NCBI RefSeq assembly: GCF_001183985.1
Contig: NZ_LFZW01000001.1
Coordinates: forward strand, 2,588,065-2,652,064
Reading direction: 5' to 3'
DNA from: Peribacillus loiseleuriae
GTDB lineage: Bacteria; Bacillota; Bacilli; Bacillales; DSM-1321
Length of the DNA: 64,000 bases
Position numbers and translations under genes: made by a program. Shown in pieces: positions 38,359 to 47,207 of the stretch. Each line of letters begins with the position of its first letter. Within the stretch, counting starts at the first letter, position 1. The notes beneath the pieces are model-generated. The model had not been told where the DNA came from. It saw only the letters and a program-made list of their open reading frames with translations, and did not search any database.

Positions 38359-38480
38359 TTAAAATGACTTGCGTTCAAATATCATTAGGCTCCCAATATA
38401 AGCGATCACACTTAATAAAAAGAGAAAGACAAATAAATTCATCAGTTTCCCTAAGAGTACATCACTTCCAGTCCGTATAA
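38359..38480 (-). pseudogene. ABC-2 type transporter permease, C-terminal stub
   Basis: SDVLLGKLMNLFVFLFLLSV then IAYIGSLMIFERKSF and a stop is the last membrane helix and tail typical of ABC-2 permeases (…GxxxFxRRxF). Nothing upstream is preserved. Confidence 0.45.
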
Positions 38481-38659
38481 GCGAAGGCAAACCATGCTCC
38501 TGCCGCTGGAAAAATCAAAGGCAAATATTGCCTCGACTATTTCAGCACTTCGGTGTAAGTTTCTTATTTTTTTCCTTTTGAAAATAATCTCATTTAAACA
38601 TCAAGATATCGAAAAACAAGAACATCGCTTTAATGTTCTTGTCAGATTCAGCCCTTTAT

Positions 38660-38944
38660 TTACTCACATCTTTTTAGTATCACCTGTATTAAGTCTATAT
38701 TGTTATCAATAAAATTCAATCTTTCACGGGAAACTACTGACCACTCTGTATTTTGACCCATAGCAGCTAAAATATGGGTAGCATTAAACGTATATTTTTT
38801 ATAAAGCTCGCTAATGACATAACTTATTCTAGTTGTCTCATCTTTTTTTTGAATAATACTTTCAATGTCCTGTTTCAACCAAATCGGGGTAAACTCGATG
38901 GCTTTTTCAATTAATATTTCATATTCTTTTTCATTATATTCCAT
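38660..38944 (-). CDS. hypothetical protein, 94 aa
   Basis: It is read from an ATG with a strong AAGGAG 7 nt upstream. It is soluble, acidic and helical (YNEKEYEILIEKAIEFTPIW, ETTRISYVISELYKKYTFNA). It lies 46 bp downstream of the chemoreceptor gene on the same strand and may be co-transcribed. No family was recognised. Confidence 0.65.
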   Translation of the reverse strand: MEYNEKEYEILIEKAIEFTPIWLKQDIESIIQKKDETTRISYVISELYKKYTFNATHILAAMGQNTEWSVVSRERLNFIDNNIDLIQVILKRCE

Positions 38945-38990
38945 GTTTGCTCTCCTTCTACTATCCTTAATTCCACCACTTCTATCTATT

Positions 38991-40343
38991 TTATTTTAAA
39001 CCTTTCATTAATTCTACTGTAGCTTCATCTAGCTCCCTTAAATAACTAGCAATATTGCTTCTGTTTCCACGATTTACTGCACGAATTATTTCTTTTGAAA
39101 GTGCATGTACTTTTTTATGTGGTTCGTACATTTTCACCACCATCTCATCTCTAGGATTAGATTGTTTCGTATATTCTAAATGCTTTCCAAGCGTACATGT
39201 AGTATGATCCCCTAAACAATCTTCATCAAGCTTTACAAAACCACATACTGCATTATAGGCTTTCCATTTCCATAATAGATGTTCAGCAGCAATTGGTTTT
39301 AAGCGCTGATTTCCTCTAAAGTCCTTAAAATAAGGAAGTGCTGTATTCCTAAGATTTTCAGCCATCGTACTTATCGTATATATACCTTGTCCAGTTTTCA
39401 TGCAAATGTCACTTAACATCTGAGTCTGATGGTTAATTTCACTTAATCTTGCCGTTACTTCTTGTGTTGTAGCAGATTGTTCTTCTACATTGGCAGTTAT
39501 ACTTTCAAAGACTGAATTAATTCCATCTAATGACACTTCCATTTTATCCATTGATAAAACTGCTTGATCGAGATGTTCTTTCCCTGTAGAAAACACATGA
39601 ACCGCTTCAGTAATTGCTTGTTCTGAAACACCGATTTCGTCCCGTAACTTCTTTACCATATCTTTTATATAATTAGCTGAATTTTTTGTACTCTCCGCTA
39701 ATTTTTTTATCTCTTTTGCAACAACTGCAAAACCTCTCCCTGCATCTCCAGATCTCGCTGCTTCTATACTTGCATTTAAGGCTAGTAGATTCGTTCGTTC
39801 TGCCACTTCGTTAATGATGTTAACTACTGCATCAATCTCTTTTGTGTTTTCTGCTACATTATGCATTTTATCCTGAGCAATATTCATCTCTTCGAATGAT
39901 TTATTTATGTATTTAAATGATTCACTGATCGTTTCAAGAGAATTTGTTGATATCGAAACTGCTTCCCTCGTTGTGTTTAAGGAAGTTTGAACATGATTTG
40001 CTACTTCTTCAATCGCATGACTCATCTCTTCACTACTAGCTGCAACTTCCTCCATAGATTCCTTTTGAATAGCTATATGGTCTACCATATCTTTTACGTA
40101 ATCCATTTGAGTAACAAATTCTATCAAATCACTATTTAGTAGAAATTGTTCTCTAACTTGAGAATTCTTTAATTCTAGAATTTTATTAATCATAATCTCT
40201 ATTTCATTATTTCCTTGTAAATATGCATCACCCGATGTTCCATAGTTTGCATTCATTTCATAAATTCTTTCTAATTCATCAATTAATTGATGTGTAGAAA
40301 AATCTTCCTGATTGACCTCGTCATTTTTTCCAAATTTAAACAT
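38991..40343 (-). CDS. soluble methyl-accepting chemotaxis protein with CZB domain
   Basis: The protein is 450 aa from the ATG at 40341-40343 with GGAGGG upstream. No membrane segment is seen. The coiled signalling domain includes the CheA/CheW-binding tip [20 protein letters not shown] then [20 protein letters not shown]. The last ~120 residues are a chemoreceptor zinc-binding (CZB) domain: [26 protein letters not shown] and [11 protein letters not shown], with the Cys/His set that can hold Zn2+ or sense oxidants. It probably signals an intracellular metal or redox state to the flagellar motor. Confidence 0.9.
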   Translation of the reverse strand: MFKFGKNDEVNQEDFSTHQLIDELERIYEMNANYGTSGDAYLQGNNEIEIMINKILELKNSQVREQFLLNSDLIEFVTQMDYVKDMVDHIAIQKESMEEVAASSEEMSHAIEEVANHVQTSLNTTREAVSISTNSLETISESFKYINKSFEEMNIAQDKMHNVAENTKEIDAVVNIINEVAERTNLLALNASIEAARSGDAGRGFAVVAKEIKKLAESTKNSANYIKDMVKKLRDEIGVSEQAITEAVHVFSTGKEHLDQAVLSMDKMEVSLDGINSVFESITANVEEQSATTQEVTARLSEINHQTQMLSDICMKTGQGIYTISTMAENLRNTALPYFKDFRGNQRLKPIAAEHLLWKWKAYNAVCGFVKLDEDCLGDHTTCTLGKHLEYTKQSNPRDEMVVKMYEPHKKVHALSKEIIRAVNRGNRSNIASYLRELDEATVELMKGLK

Positions 40344-40754
40344 ATTACCCTCCAAAAAAACTGTAATCGCTACCATATATTTTTTTTAAAAAAATCACCA
40401 ATAATTCCTACATTTTATGAATACACTACTATGCACATAGGGGAATGTGGTGAATTTTTTACACCATATATGTAAGAGGTAGCAGTTTACTTCAAGTACA
40501 TCCAATTGAAACTTTAATCTCGCATTTTCTATTAATGCGTCTTATTTTACAAATATATTAATACTACGACTTAATTATACAGAGTACATCATACCCAATC
40601 TAGTAATTTTTTCAAAATATTAATTTTCTTAATAAAATGACCACTAATTGTTACAATGAGTCTCTTACTATCATCTTTGAAAAGCTGGAGTTCTCTTTTT
40701 GCCGCATAAGACGTCAAGTCCAACCGGATGCACCTTTAATCGAAACAAAAATAC

Positions 40755-40783
40755 ACCTCAAACAACTATTAGCTGTTTGAGGT
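40755..40783. terminator. 10-bp hairpin
   Basis: ACCTCAAACA (40755-40764) / TGTTTGAGGT (40774-40783). Its flanks (40344-40754 and 40784-40980) show no gene. Confidence 0.5.
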
Positions 40784-40991
40784 ATGTTAGGTTTGAAAAT
40801 GAGTTGATTCATTAATCAAAATGTAATTTATAATCATCTGCTTTAATCATCTCTAATTTTCTAGAGAATAAAATGAAAAGTTTCCACTATCTTTCTAAGT
40901 AGGTATTTTTGATATTGAGCTGGTAAATGATACAATATAAAATGGATTCATTTATCAATGATTAACAAGTAAACACTTAGGAGTGAGGGAA

Positions 40992-41414
40992 ATGTCTATT
41001 GATGTTTATCTTAATTTTAATGGAAACTGTCATGAAGCAGTAGAATTCTACGCACAGGTTTTTGAAACAGAAAAGCCAAAAATTATGACGTTTGGGGAGT
41101 CGCCACCTAATCCAGAATTTCCTCTTCCAGAAGAAGCCAAAAATTTAGTCATGCATACACGCCTTAATATTAGTGGCAGTAATGTTATGTTTTCTGATGT
41201 TTTTCCTGGGATGCCTTTTATTAAAGGTAACAACATTAGTCTTGCTATTGTAAGCGAGAACTTAGATGAAATTAAATCTCAATTTGATAAATTAAAAGAA
41301 GGTGGCACCGTTGGTATGGAACTTCAAGAAACATTCTGGAGCAAATGCTACGGCCAATTAACAGATAAATTCGGGATTATTTGGCAATTTAACTGTGGTA
41401 TTAATGAAATGTAA
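40992..41414 (+). CDS. PhnB/glyoxalase-fold (VOC) protein
   Basis: The protein is 140 aa from the ATG at 40992-40994, with GGAGTGAGGG upstream. The VOC-superfamily PhnB-like pattern is MSIDVYLNFNGNCHEAVEFY, FPGMPFIKGNNISLAI and SKCYGQLTDKFGIIWQFNC. Members of this branch are usually of unknown function and lack the full glyoxalase metal site. Monocistronic. Confidence 0.85.
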   Translation: MSIDVYLNFNGNCHEAVEFYAQVFETEKPKIMTFGESPPNPEFPLPEEAKNLVMHTRLNISGSNVMFSDVFPGMPFIKGNNISLAIVSENLDEIKSQFDKLKEGGTVGMELQETFWSKCYGQLTDKFGIIWQFNCGINEM

Positions 41415-41427
41415 TTTTATAAAAAAA

Positions 41428-41520
41428 CGAAAATTTGAACGTCCACCTACTAAAGTAGGAGGAATCCATTTGGGCTAAAACGTATACCGTCTAAAGACGG
41501 TGGTTTTGAACCACGCTTTT
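41428..41520. mobile_element. possible IS200/IS605-type end (hairpins only)
   Basis: CCACCTACTAAAGTAGGAGG and ACCGTCTAAAGACGGTGG are followed by GGTTTTGAACCACG. They form two consecutive small hairpins like those at the transposon/omega-RNA ends of IS200/IS605 elements. No tnpA or tnpB frame was found nearby. Tentative. Confidence 0.3.
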
Positions 41521-41527
41521 TGAAAGT

Positions 41528-41580
41528 AAAAAAGGAAATGGAGCTCTTCTACTAAAAGAATAGGTCCATTTCCTTTTTTG
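41528..41580. terminator. intrinsic terminator
   Basis: AAAAAAGGAAATGGA / TCCATTTCCTTTTTT. It is bidirectional in form and follows the VOC gene. 41581-41787 holds nothing recognisable. Confidence 0.8.
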
Positions 41581-41787
41581 TATAACATTTCAGATTATTG
41601 CAGTGACCTATGTACAAGAATATAGGCTTTTCTTCAGGTGACTCTTAGGAGATGGCTTCTCGCCCTCTTTTTCCAGTATCAGGAATGTGTATGTTACTGA
41701 AGTTTAGATAAATTTTCGTTGAGAAGACGATTAAGTTAATTTTTATGCATCTATAAGATTCTATTTGGAAATAATTAAAATTTGATA

Positions 41788-42924
41788 TTATTTCCAAATT
41801 TCATTTGCGATTTCAACAACAAGTCCTAACTTGTTCCATTGATCTTGCTCGGTAATTACATTTCCTTCTTCTGTAGAGGAAAATCCACATTGTGGACTTA
41901 AACAAAGTTGATCGATTTTCACATATTTTGCTGCTTCTGCAACACGTTGTTTGATCTCTTCCTTGTCTTCGAGTTCACCAGTCTTTGATGTGATCAACCC
42001 CAAAACTACGTGCTGATCTTTAATGAATCGCAATGGCTTAAAGTCACCTGAACGATCGCTGTCAAACTCTAAAAAGAAGGCGTCCACATTTACTCGTGAA
42101 AATAATTCTTCTGCAATTGGCTCATATCCCCCTTGATACAACCATGATGATTTAAAGTTACCACGACAAATATGTATGGTAATAGCCATATCTTCTGGTT
42201 TATTCGAAACAGCTTCAATCGTAATATCCGCAAACTTTTTCACCAATTCATCGGGATCAAAACCCTTTTCTTTAATCTTTACTCTGAAATCATCACTGAA
42301 TAAAGCGCCCCAACTCGTATCATCTAGTTGTAAATAACGGCATCCAGCATCATAGAACGCTTGAATCGCTTCTTGATATACCTTGACAATATCTTGTGCA
42401 ACCTCATCTAGTGATGAATATGAAGGGTTGTCTAGATAAACTTGACTGTTAACCACACCCGAGTAAAAAATCATATTAGGCCCTGGAATCGTAAATTTGG
42501 CAACATGGTCTCCTGCAAGGCTTTTTAAAAATTTAAAATCCTCTAAAAACGGATGATTTTCAGGAAACTTCAATTTAGAAGCAACGGTATATAACGTTGC
42601 TTTCTTCATGGCTCCATGAAATAACCCAGATGCGTCTATTTCATAAACTCGAATACCTTCTAACGCCTCTATAAAATCCAAGTGCCACCATTTCCGTCTA
42701 AATTCACCATCCGTCACAGCGGTAAGCCCAACTTCTTTCTGCTTTTCTACAAGCTTTCCAATCTCGATATCCTCAATTGAGCGCAATTCTGATTTAGAAA
42801 TTTGACCTTGTTGATGTTTTGCTTTTGCATCCTTTAAAACCTGTGGACGAAGAAAACTACCTACCTGATCTGCTCGAAAAAAGGTTTTTTTTGTTTTTAT
42901 TGTGTTTGCATTTATCTGATTCAT
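41788..42924 (-). CDS. MetE C-terminal-domain-like protein (YxjG/YxjH family)
   Basis: The protein is 378 aa from the ATG at 42922-42924, with AGGAGAG 7 nt upstream; the longer frame to 43005 is excluded on that ground. It is a single cobalamin-independent methionine synthase barrel: FFRADQVGSFLRP, AVTDGEFRRKWWHLDFIE, AGCRYLQLDDTSWGALFSD, HICRGN and LCLSPQCGFSS (zinc-binding His/Cys). The family makes methionine or acts on related thiols; B. subtilis paralogues are controlled by S-box leaders. No S-box was recognised. The complete IS3-type element ends 100 bp upstream and may have displaced the native promoter. Confidence 0.9.
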   Translation of the reverse strand: MNQINANTIKTKKTFFRADQVGSFLRPQVLKDAKAKHQQGQISKSELRSIEDIEIGKLVEKQKEVGLTAVTDGEFRRKWWHLDFIEALEGIRVYEIDASGLFHGAMKKATLYTVASKLKFPENHPFLEDFKFLKSLAGDHVAKFTIPGPNMIFYSGVVNSQVYLDNPSYSSLDEVAQDIVKVYQEAIQAFYDAGCRYLQLDDTSWGALFSDDFRVKIKEKGFDPDELVKKFADITIEAVSNKPEDMAITIHICRGNFKSSWLYQGGYEPIAEELFSRVNVDAFFLEFDSDRSGDFKPLRFIKDQHVVLGLITSKTGELEDKEEIKQRVAEAAKYVKIDQLCLSPQCGFSSTEEGNVITEQDQWNKLGLVVEIANEIWK

Positions 42925-43079
42925 ACTATCTCTCCTCTTCCTTTCCCATCGAAAGGTTTCTATTTTTCTTTTTACTAAATATAAACAAAATGTTTTCATC
43001 ATCATTGGAGTTAGTATAGTTTCATGGACACGGTTTAGTTAACTCTCTATGATAAAAAATAAGAGGGGAAGTGTCCGGC

Positions 43080-43352
43080 ATGGAATCAAGAAACAAGCGT
43101 AAATATAACGATGATTTTAAGAAAATGGTGGTGGAACTTTATCACACTGGTAGCTCGGTGAGTACGTTAAGCAGCGAATATGGTGTATCTGAAGTCACAA
43201 TTTATAAATGGATTAAAGCTCTTACTCCAGTGAATGGCGAGGAAAATAGTCTAACACCACAGGATATAACTGAAATCCAAAAAGAGAATCTTCGAATGAA
43301 ACAGGAAATTGAAATCTTAAAAAAGGCTATGGCCATATTCGCCAGAAAGTAA
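43080..43352 (+). CDS. IS3-family transposase OrfA
   Basis: The 90-aa protein starts at MESRNKRKYNDDFKKMVVEL, with a helix-turn-helix (TLSSEYGVSEVTIYKWIKAL) and a C-terminal leucine-zipper-like coiled coil (IQKENLRMKQEIEILKKAMA). It binds the element ends. GAGGGG lies upstream. Confidence 0.9.
   Translation: MESRNKRKYNDDFKKMVVELYHTGSSVSTLSSEYGVSEVTIYKWIKALTPVNGEENSLTPQDITEIQKENLRMKQEIEILKKAMAIFARK
43319..43325 (+). promoter_or_regulatory. candidate programmed -1 frameshift site (AAAAAAG)
   Basis: The slippery A6G heptamer lies near the end of orfA. The orfB frame is open across this point (GHIRQKVTDTELTNLIHD), so slippage would give the OrfAB fusion transposase usual for IS3 elements. Confidence 0.65.
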
Positions 43353-43372
43353 CCGATACCGAGCTAACAAAC

Positions 43373-44227
43373 TTGATTCACGATCAAAAAGAAGTATTCC
43401 CCATCCAGTTCATGTGTGAAGTGTTGGATATGCCAAGAAGCACGTATTATCAGTCCTTGATTAAAACAGAATCAGCACGTGACCGGGAAAACCGACTGCT
43501 TCTTGAACAGATTCAGTTGATCCACATCAAGAGTAAAGGCCGATATGGAGCACCTAAGATTCATTTCCTTCTATTAAAAGCAGGGTTTTCGGTTAGTCTT
43601 AAACGAGTTCAACGGATCATGAGAAAGGCGGGAATCTATTCGATTACGATTAAAAAATTCCGTCCACAAACAAATAGAAAACCGATTGAGGCCCGTGAGA
43701 ACATACTACAACAGGATTTTTCTACTTCTAAATTGAATGAAAAATGGTTGGCCGATATTACCTATATCCACACTTTGCGAGATGGCTGGTGTTATTTAGC
43801 GACGGTCTTAGATCTGTATTCTAAAAAAATCATTGGGTATTCTTTCTCTCGTTCTATGACGACTGAACTTGTTTTGCATGCTTTAGACAATGCCGTTTCT
43901 ATCCAACAGCCAACGCCTGGCCTCATTTTGCATACAGATCTTGGCTCTCAATACACAAGTGAAGGGTTTAGCCAAGCGCTTAAAGAACAGAAAATCATTC
44001 CATCTTTTAGTCGTAAAGGCTGCCCATACGATCATGCATGTATTGAATCTTTTCATTCCATTTTAAAGAAGGAAGAAGTCCATCACGTAACCTATTTAAA
44101 TTTCGAATCGGCGAACGCAGCCTTGTTTCAGTTTATTGAAGGCTGGTATAATCGTCGACGTATTCACGGCCAATTAAACTTTCATACGCCGCAAGAAGTT
44201 GAAAATCAGTTCCATCAATCAGCGTGA
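43373..44227 (+). CDS. IS3-family transposase OrfB (DDE domain)
   Basis: The 284-aa frame carries HTH_21 (RYGAPKIHFLLLKAGFSVSL) and an intact rve integrase core: first Asp in EKWLADITYIHT, second in ILHTDLGSQYTS, and Glu in HACIESFHSILKKEEVHH. It ends RRRIHGQLNFHTPQEVENQF. It is made mainly as a fusion with OrfA by frameshifting. All catalytic residues are present, so the element may be active. Confidence 0.93.
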   Translation: MIHDQKEVFPIQFMCEVLDMPRSTYYQSLIKTESARDRENRLLLEQIQLIHIKSKGRYGAPKIHFLLLKAGFSVSLKRVQRIMRKAGIYSITIKKFRPQTNRKPIEARENILQQDFSTSKLNEKWLADITYIHTLRDGWCYLATVLDLYSKKIIGYSFSRSMTTELVLHALDNAVSIQQPTPGLILHTDLGSQYTSEGFSQALKEQKIIPSFSRKGCPYDHACIESFHSILKKEEVHHVTYLNFESANAALFQFIEGWYNRRRIHGQLNFHTPQEVENQFHQSA

Positions 44228-44293
44228 AAAGTTAACTTATTTGTGTCCACGATATTGACTCAGATCCAATAAATTATTTTCTAAACAAAAAAT

Positions 44294-44335
44294 AAAATGA
44301 GAGTATCAGTAATATTATAGCTACTCTCATTTTAT
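44294..44335 (-). terminator. terminator of the stalk-domain protein gene
   Basis: AAAATGAGAGTA / TACTCTCATTTT, symmetrical with A/T tails, about 35 bp beyond the stop codon. Confidence 0.75.
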
Positions 44336-44368
44336 TAAATTAAATATATAGTTCACTTCCACAAAGGA

Positions 44369-45166
44369 TCAATTGGTTTTAATCAATTGATCTTCAAAAA
44401 TCGTTTGATAATCTTCTACGAAAAGTTTATCGTTTTTCTTAACAAATGTGATCGTTTCCTTTGTCTTGTAATAGGCTGGTTCACTTGTTTGAGTCCGATA
44501 AGTTATCGTAGCATTCATACCGTTAATTTCAAATTCAAAATCGACAACCCAAGGACTTGAACCTCCGATAATATAATTCCAGTTTTCTCCACTTCTTTTA
44601 ATTTGTTCTTGTTTGAATTTTTCTTTCGCTTGCTCAGACATCATTTCATAGCGAGGTTTTCCATCCCTTGTTTTGAGTGCATTTGCCCAAATCGTAGTCA
44701 AATCAGTAATACTTTGAAAGTCTATATAAATCGTTAAACTATTTTTGTCGAATCGAACTGTTCCTCCAAACGATTCTGCAATAAAGCGAAGATTGACATA
44801 CATAATACCATCTTCAATTTTGGGATCTTGTAACAGTTGTACTTCTTTACCATTTAGTGTGACTACTTTTTTTCCTGCTGTTAAAGTAATTGTCGTTTTA
44901 TCATTCTTCACAGTAACTGTTTTTGTTTTATTGTTGAACGTTGGTTCAATGTTCAGCACTGAAAAGAATTCTCTAAACGGAACTAATGTACTACCACTAG
45001 AAGGGATAACTCCTTTTAACTCTCTTTTTTCACCATTAATATAGATGGTGGGACGGTATGCCCCTTTTTCGTTCAATGTAATAGAACTAGCAAAAATAGC
45101 TTGAACACTAGTAAATAATAAGCAAATACATAAAATACCACTAATCAACAGGGAATGACGTTTCAT
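44369..45166 (-). CDS. exported copper-amine-oxidase-N (stalk) domain protein
   Basis: The 265-aa protein has a signal peptide (LLISGILCICLLFTSVQAIF, cleavage near residue 26). A Cu_amine_oxidN1 stalk domain follows: IYINGEKRELKGVIPSSGST, LVPFREFFSVLNIEPTFNNK and MYVNLRFIAESFGGTVRFDK. The C-terminal ~110 residues form a second extracellular domain (FEINGMNATITYRTQTSEPA). The stalk domain is a cell-wall spacer or binding module in Firmicutes. AAAGGAG precedes ATG. Catalytic function is unlikely. Confidence 0.85.
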   Translation of the reverse strand: MKRHSLLISGILCICLLFTSVQAIFASSITLNEKGAYRPTIYINGEKRELKGVIPSSGSTLVPFREFFSVLNIEPTFNNKTKTVTVKNDKTTITLTAGKKVVTLNGKEVQLLQDPKIEDGIMYVNLRFIAESFGGTVRFDKNSLTIYIDFQSITDLTTIWANALKTRDGKPRYEMMSEQAKEKFKQEQIKRSGENWNYIIGGSSPWVVDFEFEINGMNATITYRTQTSEPAYYKTKETITFVKKNDKLFVEDYQTIFEDQLIKTN

Positions 45167-45337
45167 TTGAAGTTTACTCCTTTTATAAAATCTTTAATTT
45201 TTTATTCAATCAACACCTACTATTACATTACTATTCTATCAAACATTACACCGGAATTTCTATAGCGATATTCCTATAAATGTAAAATATTACTACACCT
45301 TTAAATTTAACATAATATTTCATTTTTCACTCGATTC

Positions 45338-45369
45338 GAATGTATGATTTTATGCAAAATCATACATTC
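45338..45369. terminator. perfect 14-bp inverted repeat
   Basis: GAATGTATGATTTT (45338-45351) and AAAATCATACATTC (45356-45369) around ATGC. The remainder of 45167-45513 shows no gene. Confidence 0.5.
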
Positions 45370-45513
45370 AGAAAAATCTATTCTTCAATTAACGGAGAAG
45401 GTTAATGGTAGAAGATAAACGACTTATATACACCATGCATTTCCATTAATGGGTATATACGATAAAATCAAAGAGGTGTAAAAAGAACAGAAGCTTGAAG
45501 AAGGAGATACAAA

Positions 45514-45621
45514 GTGAGAAAATTTAGAAAGCAGGTTTTTCTGGGGTTAGGTATACTTGTGGCTGCATTTATACTTTTTTCTGTATACGATTTTTTGGAT
45601 AATCAGAGGGTAGAAAAATAG
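45514..45621 (+). CDS. 35-aa single-span membrane peptide
   Basis: GTG start with GAAGGAGA 7 nt upstream. The peptide is MRKFRKQVFLGLGILVAAF then ILFSVYDFLDNQRVEK: a basic N-terminus, one hydrophobic helix and a charged tail. It ends exactly where the XerS-like remnant begins, so it could be an independent small protein or a 5' piece of a larger broken gene. Unrecognised. Confidence 0.45.
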   Translation: MRKFRKQVFLGLGILVAAFILFSVYDFLDNQRVEK

Positions 45622-45626
45622 ATAGA

Positions 45627-46681
45627 TTCCTTTTTATGTAATTAAATATATAGATGATAAATTAGATATTCGCTCCCCTCTTACCCTATTTAACTATGTA
45701 CGGGATTATAAAGAGTTCTTTAACTGGTTAATTGCTGAGGCGATTGTTGAATCAAAAACTACAAAAGAAGTACCCATCGAAGCTTTAGGAACTCTTTCTC
45801 TAGATGATGCAAATAATTACTTTAAGTTCATTGCTCGAAAAAAGGTTAAAATTTCTAAAAAAGAGGATGAAACCAAACAAATTGATACCAAAACTCTTAA
45901 TCATCATAAGTCTTCTCTCCGTTCCCTGTTTAAGTATTTAACGATTGAATCAGAAGTAAAAGCCGGAGAGCCTTATTTTGAAAGAATTGTTATGGCAAAG
46001 ATACCGATCAAGAAAGTTACAGAGACTTTTAACGAACGCGCAAGTAAAATTACTGATAAAATATTTATTGATGATACGGATATAGACTTTTTAGAATATG
46101 TTCAAAATGAATATGCAGCTTCCCTTTCCTCTGCTCAACTGAAATATTATAGACGGGATAAAGAGCGGGATTTTGCTAAACTCTCTCTTCTTAGGGTCTG
46201 GTATCAGGGTAAATGAATTAAATAATTTACGTATCAAAGACATTGACTTAAGTTCTCAAGAAATAAAGGTGATTCGGAAAGGTGGAAAAAAGATACTGTA
46301 TCTGTAACACCTTCCTCCCTTCAAGTTTTAAATCATTACTTATTGGTCAGAAAAGAAAAATATAAAGCTGGTACTGGAGAAAATGAGTATTTATTTGTGA
46401 AACTTTACAATGGGGAAACCGAACCTCTAACCAATCGAGCTGTTGAGAATATCGTATATAAATATACCAAGTCATTTGATAAAAGAATGTCCCCTCATAA
46501 GCTTAGACATACTTATGCTACAAATTTAGCAGAACAAACCGGCGGTGATATACCACTGATAATGAATCAGCTCGGTCATACTCAATCTGATATCTCCCTT
46601 CTTTACATAAATACAACTAAGGAGAAACAACGTAAAGCTGCTGAACTATTAGATCAGCGTAGAAATAAAAAGACAGATTGA
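45627..46681 (+). pseudogene. xerS: XerS-type tyrosine recombinase, frameshifted
   Basis: Three frames in order give a tyrosine recombinase. PFYVIKYIDDKLDIRSPLTL and FNYVRDYKEFFNWL form the SAM-like core-binding domain, which continues to YYRRDKERDFAKLSLL. After a one-base loss come GSGIRVNELNNLRIKDIDLS (catalytic Arg) and IRKGGK. After a second slip in an A-run comes LRHTYATNLAEQT (HxxR-type LRHT), QLGHTQSDISLLYIN with the Tyr nucleophile. Domain order and length match XerS, the single-recombinase dimer resolution enzyme. The N-terminal ~20 residues and the start are missing. Confidence 0.85.
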
Positions 46682-46764
46682 AAACATGCACTTAACAGAA
46701 TGTAATAAGTTGAATCTATATTTTGAAGATGACATAAAATAGCCAACGGTAAGGATGTGGATTT

Positions 46765-47067
46765 ATGGGTCAAATATCTTTTGAGGACCTTTTCGCTGAA
46801 CAAGCAAAAGAAAAGAGAGAGAGTACCCCTACTCCGTTATACAAAGAAATATTAGCATTAATAGAATCAGAAATTTCAAGTGCTTTAGAAATATGTGAGT
46901 GCTTGATCGAATCGGGGCAGGTGTCTAATGAACGGTATTCAAGTAATAAACCAAAAGCATATCCAAAAATATGTTCATTGTTAGATGAAATGGTTCAGCA
47001 AGGAAATGTCATATTTATTGCCGATAAGAATAAGAAAGATAGAATCTATCGTTTAAACAAAAAATAA
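46765..47067 (+). CDS. hypothetical winged-helix-like protein, 100 aa
   Basis: The frame starts at ATG 46765 with GGATGTGG upstream. It is soluble, with helices and a terminal beta-wing-like stretch (YPKICSLLDEMVQQGNVIFI, KKDRIYRLNKK) that suggests a DNA-binding fold. It lies 84 bp after the recombinase remnant, in plasmid/phage-like surroundings. No family assigned. Confidence 0.55.
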   Translation: MGQISFEDLFAEQAKEKRESTPTPLYKEILALIESEISSALEICECLIESGQVSNERYSSNKPKAYPKICSLLDEMVQQGNVIFIADKNKKDRIYRLNKK

Positions 47068-47207
47068 TATTGCTATTAGGGGTACCTCCACATGCCCATC
47101 AAGCTAAAGACGTAAATGACTAGATACGAAATCATTCTTGTTTCAAAACGAGCGAGTGATGGAAAAGTAGGCATGTCAAAGAAGCCTATTAACATACAAT
47201 TTTTTTA

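Larger units (their letters stand above)
43025..44249 (+). mobile_element. complete IS3-family insertion sequence
   Basis: The 1225-bp element is bounded by imperfect inverted repeats: TGGACACGGTTTAGTTAACT on the left and the inverse TGGACACAAATAAGTTAACT on the right. It contains orfA and orfB in different phases. No target-site duplication is evident (flanks TTTCA and CGATA). Confidence 0.9.

Noticed and set aside
43025..44249. Relation of the complete IS3-type element to the IS3 fragment at 28250-28539
   Set aside because: The OrfB sequences differ throughout; they are separate elements.
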